A DNA stretch of 64,000 bases from Icerya purchasi (taxonomy: Eukaryota > Arthropoda > Insecta > Hemiptera > Monophlebidae), in contig CM077115.1 of the NCBI GenBank assembly GCA_039619475.1, positions 157,579,774 to 157,643,773 of the forward strand, given 5' to 3'. Shown piece by piece: positions 59,807-64,000 of the stretch (positions within the stretch are counted from its first letter, which is position 1; every line of letters starts with the position of its first letter). The notes under the pieces are model-generated. The model was not told the DNA's origin. It saw nothing but the letters and a program-made list of their open reading frames with translations, and searched no databases. A program made the position numbers and the translations under genes.

Positions 59807-61015
59807 CACCCTGTCAAGAAAGTATCGGGAATTGTTAAATAAAACGAACAATTTTTAATTTTCATCCAAATTTATTTTGTCACCTTCAAAATAACATCCA
59901 TTCGAAGCGATGCACATATGCCAACGCTTTTTCCACTCGGCAAAGCACTTCTGATAGGCGGTTTCCGGGATGGCCTTTAGCTCTCGCGTCGCATTCGTCT
60001 TGATGTCATCAATCGATTCGAAGCGCATTCCCCGTAGCGGAAATTTGAGTTTTGAGAATAGGAAGAAGTCGCAGGGTGCTAAATCTGGTGAATACGGCGG
60101 TTGTTCGATGATATTTACCGAGTGTTTGGCCAAAAACTCATTCACAATTATGGCTTTGTGAGACGGCGCATTATCGTGATGGAGAATCCAAGAATTGTCG
60201 ACCCACAAATCGTTACGTTTACGACGGATAGCCTCTCTCAAACGTCTCAAAACACTTAAGTAAAACTCTTTGGTGACTGTCTGTCCGGCTGGCACATATT
60301 CATAGTGTACCACGCCTCGAATATCGAAGAAAACAATCAACATGATCTTCACTTTCGATCGGCTTTGGCGAGGTTTTTTCGGCTTTGGCGCGCCAATTGG
60401 CCGCCATTCGGACGATTGCTGGTTCTTAAGCGTGTCGTACTCGTACACCCATGTCTCGTCACCAGTAATTATCTTTTCCAAGAAGGTAGGATCCAAATTG
60501 GCTCGATCCAGCATGTCTGCAGCTACCTGTTCTCGGTACTTTTTTTGAAAGAAATTCAGGTCTTTCGGAACAAGCCGAGCCGCAACGCGTTGCATACCCA
60601 ATTTTTCGTGCACAATCGTACGTACGCTCTCGTGTGACATGCCCAATCCATGAGCCATCTCTCTCAAGCTCACATGACAATTTTCAGCAACGATTTCCTT
60701 GATTTTATCGACGTTATCATCGGTCACACTCGTTGAAGGCCGTCCAGAGCGAGGCATGTCTTCGACCGTCTCCCGACCATCCTTGAACGCTCTGTACCAC
60801 TCGTAAACCCGCGTTTTTGATAAAGCAGATTCACCAAAAGCCTTCTGTAACATTTTCAGTGTATCGGCACAAGAAATTTCGTTCGAAACACAGAATTTAA
60901 CACAAGTACGTTGTTCAATATTTTCACTCATTGTAAAACTTCGACAAAACACTTCAAGGTCGACTGATTTTAACAGCTGCTGTAAACACACTGGTTGACA
61001 GATCGCGCTAAAAGG
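59807..61015 (-). mobile_element. Mariner element A, lacking its 5' terminus
   Basis: The 3' terminal inverted repeat (CACCCTGTCAAGAAAGTATC) starts at 59807 directly after a TA (59805-59806). The element runs on the - strand to TTTTAGCGCGATCTG, where homology with element B stops at about 61012. The roughly 112 bp of leader and the 5' terminal repeat present in element B are missing. It carries an open transposase gene (59855-60931). Confidence 0.9.
59855..60931 (-). CDS. Mariner transposase, copy A (D,D34D)
   Basis: 358 codons from ATG at 60931 (MSENIEQRTC). The frame extends 20 codons upstream only through a GTG, so the family-conserved ATG is preferred. N-terminal helix-turn-helix part: residues 1-115, with RVYEWYRAFKDGRE and RSGRPST. 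Catalytic part: Asp158 in ITGDETW, Asp253 in HHDNAPSH and Asp288 in SPDLAPCDFFLF, with 34 residues between the last two, the mariner D,D34D signature. Known: such proteins cut and paste their own element at TA sites. No stop or frameshift is present, so the protein may be active, although its own element lacks one end. It differs from copy B only at residues 169 (Lys versus Thr) and 230 (Arg versus His). Confidence 0.97.
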   Translation of the reverse strand: MSENIEQRTCVKFCVSNEISCADTLKMLQKAFGESALSKTRVYEWYRAFKDGRETVEDMPRSGRPSTSVTDDNVDKIKEIVAENCHVSLREMAHGLGMSHESVRTIVHEKLGMQRVAARLVPKDLNFFQKKYREQVAADMLDRANLDPTFLEKIITGDETWVYEYDTLKNQQSSEWRPIGAPKPKKPRQSRSKVKIMLIVFFDIRGVVHYEYVPAGQTVTKEFYLSVLRRLREAIRRKRNDLWVDNSWILHHDNAPSHKAIIVNEFLAKHSVNIIEQPPYSPDLAPCDFFLFSKLKFPLRGMRFESIDDIKTNATRELKAIPETAYQKCFAEWKKRWHMCIASNGCYFEGDKINLDEN

Positions 61016-62334
61016 TGCCCTGTCAAGAAAGTATCGGGAATTGTCAATTTAAATCTCCCGGGTAATAGCTAGGCAGATAATTTTTTTTTTCCAGGTTGGT
61101 ACAACTGTTTTGTATTATGATGCCTATTTTTAGCGCGATCTGTCAACCAGTGTGTTTACAGCAGCTGTTAAAATCAGTCGACCTTGAAGTGTTTTGTCGA
61201 AGTTTTACAATGAGTGAAAATATTGAACAACGTACTTGTGTTAAATTCTGTGTTTCGAACGAAATTTCTTGTGCCGATACACTGAAAATGTTACAGAAGG
61301 CTTTTGGTGAATCTGCTTTATCAAAAACGCGGGTTTACGAGTGGTACAGAGCGTTCAAGGATGGTCGGGAGACGGTCGAAGACATGCCTCGCTCTGGACG
61401 GCCTTCAACGAGTGTGACCGATGATAACGTCGATAAAATCAAGGAAATCGTTGCTGAAAATTGTCATGTGAGCTTGAGAGAGATGGCTCATGGATTGGGC
61501 ATGTCACACGAGAGCGTACGTACGATTGTGCACGAAAAATTGGGTATGCAACGCGTTGCGGCTCGGCTTGTTCCGAAAGACCTGAATTTCTTTCAAAAAA
61601 AGTACCGAGAACAGGTAGCTGCAGACATGCTGGATCGAGCCAATTTGGATCCTACCTTCTTGGAAAAGATAATTACTGGTGACGAGACATGGGTGTACGA
61701 GTACGACACGCTTACGAACCAGCAATCGTCCGAATGGCGGCCAATTGGCGCGCCAAAGCCGAAAAAACCTCGCCAAAGCCGATCGAAAGTGAAGATCATG
61801 TTGATTGTTTTCTTCGATATTCGAGGCGTGGTACACTATGAATATGTGCCAGCCGGACAGACAGTCACCAAAGAGTTTTACTTAAGTGTTTTGAGACATT
61901 TGAGAGAGGCTATCCGTCGTAAACGTAACGATTTGTGGGTCGACAATTCTTGGATTCTCCATCACGATAATGCGCCGTCTCACAAAGCCATAATTGTGAA
62001 TGAGTTTTTGGCCAAACACTCGGTAAATATCATCGAACAACCGCCGTATTCACCAGATTTAGCACCCTGCGACTTCTTCCTATTCTCAAAACTCAAATTT
62101 CCGCTACGGGGAATGCGCTTCGAATCGATTGATGACATCAAGACGAATGCGACGCGAGAGCTAAAGGCCATCCCGGAAACCGCCTATCAGAAGTGCTTTG
62201 CCGAGTGGAAAAAGCGTTGGCATATGTGCATCGCTTCGAATGGATGTTATTTTGAAGGTGACAAAATAAATTTGGATGAAAATTAAAAATTGTTCGTTTT
62301 ATTTAACAATTCCCGATACTTTCTTGACAGGGTG
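61016..62334 (+). mobile_element. Mariner element B, full length
   Basis: The left inverted repeat CCCTGTCAAGAAAGTATCGG begins at 61018; the right one ends at 62334 with CTTGACAGGGTG, followed by TA (62335-62336). Length is about 1.32 kb, normal for mariner. At the left the usual first two bases CA are replaced by TG and no TA precedes it, so this end abuts element A rather than a target site. It carries an intact transposase gene. Confidence 0.92.
61210..62286 (+). CDS. Mariner transposase, copy B (D,D34D)
   Basis: 358 codons from ATG at 61210; longer starts upstream are TTG or lie in the leader. All catalytic residues are present (Asp158, Asp253, Asp288), with YSPDLAP and HDNAPSH motifs. 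The protein ends CYFEGDKINLDEN 20 bp before the right terminal repeat region. It is intact and, unlike copy A, has terminal repeats on both sides, so it is the better candidate for an active element. Confidence 0.97.
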   Translation: MSENIEQRTCVKFCVSNEISCADTLKMLQKAFGESALSKTRVYEWYRAFKDGRETVEDMPRSGRPSTSVTDDNVDKIKEIVAENCHVSLREMAHGLGMSHESVRTIVHEKLGMQRVAARLVPKDLNFFQKKYREQVAADMLDRANLDPTFLEKIITGDETWVYEYDTLTNQQSSEWRPIGAPKPKKPRQSRSKVKIMLIVFFDIRGVVHYEYVPAGQTVTKEFYLSVLRHLREAIRRKRNDLWVDNSWILHHDNAPSHKAIIVNEFLAKHSVNIIEQPPYSPDLAPCDFFLFSKLKFPLRGMRFESIDDIKTNATRELKAIPETAYQKCFAEWKKRWHMCIASNGCYFEGDKINLDEN

Positions 62335-62336
62335 TA

Positions 62337-62690
62337 TATATATATATATATATGTTAAATTACGAGTTACTTTTATTAATTCGTCGAAATTACGTAATCG
62401 GTAAAATATGGTTTTCGGTTATATTTGTATTTCGAAAAGCTCCTCGTAAGTACAAATTTCAGTTTACTTGTCGTACCGAACAATGAACTAAGCGATGTCA
62501 CGGAAATACACCCTAGATGGAGGTGTTGCCTGAGATAGGGGAAGATAGGAGTGGTAAAGGTTTACTAGAATAAAGGTTATTCTAGAGAATTTCATTAACT
62601 TGTTCGGTAGAATTGTAAAAACATAATTATGAAAGTGGCAGCAACGAGCAATGCGGGAGGTATGGTTCGATTTAATTTTGATTCCGATTT
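62337..62690. other. TA microsatellite and AT-rich DNA
   Basis: A short TA run directly follows the mariner target site. Nothing else was recognised. Confidence 0.6.
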
Positions 62691-63700
62691 TTCGGAAATA
62701 TTTTAACGGGTATGTGTTTTTGTGTTCTCGAAACAGGCTTGTTACTGTGTACATTCAGTTCTGCACCGGCAGGTAACACTTCGAATTGCGCCGTTTGCAG
62801 ACGTAACGTTCTGCGTGTCGATCTGGATAGTTTTTTATCGTTCTCGTCGCATGTGTGTGCTTTCGCAGAATTCCAAAACGCGTCCCCGAGCGAGATTAAT
62901 GACGCAATCGATTTTATCTCATTAGCAGCGTCATCGTTATGTAAAACGGAAAGAAGCAGTGACGTTTTTAATTGTAGTTATCTGGATGCGCGACTTTGCC
63001 GGCTACCGGATATGGCGACCGTCGAACGCGCGGCTTATTTCACGCGAGCCGATTTCTCCAATTACTCCTCGCCGCGGTTATGCAATAATTCTATAATTAC
63101 CGAATTGATTATCGCGCGCCGTTGCTATCCTTCATATAGCGCCTATCTCGGATTATAATAGGTTAGTGCGATCGTCGCGCTAATAACTCAACGGGCAGTG
63201 CGTGGAACGTTATTTCACAAAAGTCCTTGAAAGGGAACTGCGCGATTTCTTTTTTGCATTTCATCTTAATAGTGGCGAGGAAAGAAATAAAGGGAACTTC
63301 GTCTCTGTCCGAGTGAACAGGCTATAACGCGGTTCTAGTTGTAAAAAAAGGCCGAAAGAAAATTCAGATCACAGTGATTCGGTTATCTGGCTGCTGCACG
63401 AAGTAGCTGTGAAGCAGGAGGACAAGGAAATATCATTGTGGACTCGGCGAATGTTATTCTAGCGGACAATGAATCTGTCACGAAAGTAGGTAAACACGTC
63501 GGAATCGGGCAGCCGCAGCAACTAGTCTTGCTGTCTCTCATGACACTCTGTGGTTGCGACGAATCGTCAGCCGTTCGTCTATTACGCAAGTTCTCGTCCG
63601 ACATTGTCATAATCCGGTGCGATCGTACACGGTCATTGAGCGCCGTCAAGGTCGCTGGATTAAGTGTTCCCTCTACCCGCCCACCCTCTATTTGATTAGA
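62690..63700. other. GC-richer segment of unknown function
   Basis: GC and CpG rise clearly above the window norm. An ATG-started frame of 148 codons (62712-63158, + strand; NCAVCRRNVLRVDLDSFLSF near its start) and, further on, overlapping open frames on both strands (+ 63438-63695; - 63383-63922) are present. I recognise none of them. Higher GC lengthens chance frames, so I do not call genes. A 5' region of a host gene beyond the right edge or an unknown element are both possible. Confidence 0.4.
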
Positions 63701-63771
63701 TTTACGCGTGACGTTATTTATATGTGGGGAACTCGGAAGATAAAAAAAGATCGCGAAATGAACACAGTTTC

Positions 63772-63928
63772 TTTCGATGTTGTATCTTTCGAATTTGTAT
63801 CTTTCGATGTTGTATCTTTCGAATTTGTATCTTTCGATGTTGTATCTTTCGAATTTGTATCTTTCGATGTTGTATCTTTCGATGTTGTATCTTTCGATGT
63901 ATGTATCTTTCGATGTATGCATCTTTCA
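63772..63928. repeat. 15-bp tandem repeat in alternating versions
   Basis: About ten copies of TTTCGATGTTGTATC and TTTCGAATTTGTATC, alternating three times, then the first version repeated and shading into TTTCGATGTATGTATC. The period is a multiple of three, so several frames on both strands stay open (for example VSFDVVSFEF and IERYNIERYKF). Confidence 0.95.
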
Positions 63929-64000
63929 CTGTCCGTTAGTACGGGGGGTAAAATAGGTTTATGGAAGGATTATTATTTTTTGTACTAGGCGAGAAGTTGA

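Noticed and set aside
60305..60680. Open frames inside the mariner genes on the other strand and in other frames (60305-60637, 60459-60680, 61461-61682, 61504-61836 and others)
   Set aside because: They mirror each other in the two copies because the copies are nearly identical, and overlap the full-length transposase frame. They are shadows.

Overview
The window is eukaryotic, AT-rich, intron- and transposon-dense DNA, most likely from an insect. Two things point there: a gene split by spliceosomal introns whose exons match the animal ANKFY1 (rabankyrin-5) family, and a wide set of insect-type mobile elements (mariner, pogo/Tigger-like, hAT MITEs, Jockey-like and RTE-like LINEs, tRNA-derived SINEs). 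I cannot fix the order or species from sequence alone. There are no operons, CRISPR arrays or other prokaryotic features.

Layout. 1-17193: the 3' end of an ANKFY1 orthologue on the + strand, eight exons (1127 to 17193, 422 codons plus stop) covering C-terminal ankyrin repeats and the terminal FYVE zinc finger. Every intron except possibly parts of the larger ones carries recognisable mobile-element relics: a 5'-truncated LINE with target-site duplication, an RTE-like relic, a SINE, a Jockey-like RT relic, a 0.66-kb foldback element, a LINE with an inverted 5' piece, a helicase/endonuclease relic that looks like a Helentron, and a decayed mariner. 17194-33600: intergenic or intronic DNA with an RTE-like RT relic (about 21.0-21.9 kb, - strand), a longer Jockey-like LINE (24.67-26.7 kb, - strand), a second SINE, a possible unknown exon near 27.7-27.9 kb, a pogo-like deletion derivative with TA target sites (28559-29495) and a LINE 3' end interrupted by an RTE-like fragment (30.95-32.1 kb). 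33600-42960: hAT-like MITE, short degenerate tandem arrays, a protein-like relic (37.18-37.64 kb) and a 2.3-kb satellite array of about 285-bp units in a dimeric higher-order pattern. 42960-45750: two LINE relics.

46390-47069 is a relatively GC-rich patch ending in an 11-codon exon with the syntaxin N-peptide pattern and a consensus splice donor; I read it as the promoter and first exon of a syntaxin-family gene whose remaining exons lie beyond what I can identify. 47.6-48.6 kb has two hAT MITEs with 8-bp target duplications. 53.4, 56.0 and 58.2-59.0 kb carry further LINE ends.

59807-62334 holds the youngest elements: two almost identical mariner transposase genes, both open and with the full D,D34D triad, arranged head to head so that they form a giant inverted repeat of about 1.2-kb arms. 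The window closes with a GC-richer segment of unknown function and a 15-bp tandem repeat.

Only ANKFY1 and the putative syntaxin exon look like host genes; nearly everything else identifiable is mobile DNA. The strongest candidates for a second look are the head-to-head mariner pair, the dimeric satellite, the syntaxin first exon and the helicase/endonuclease relic.
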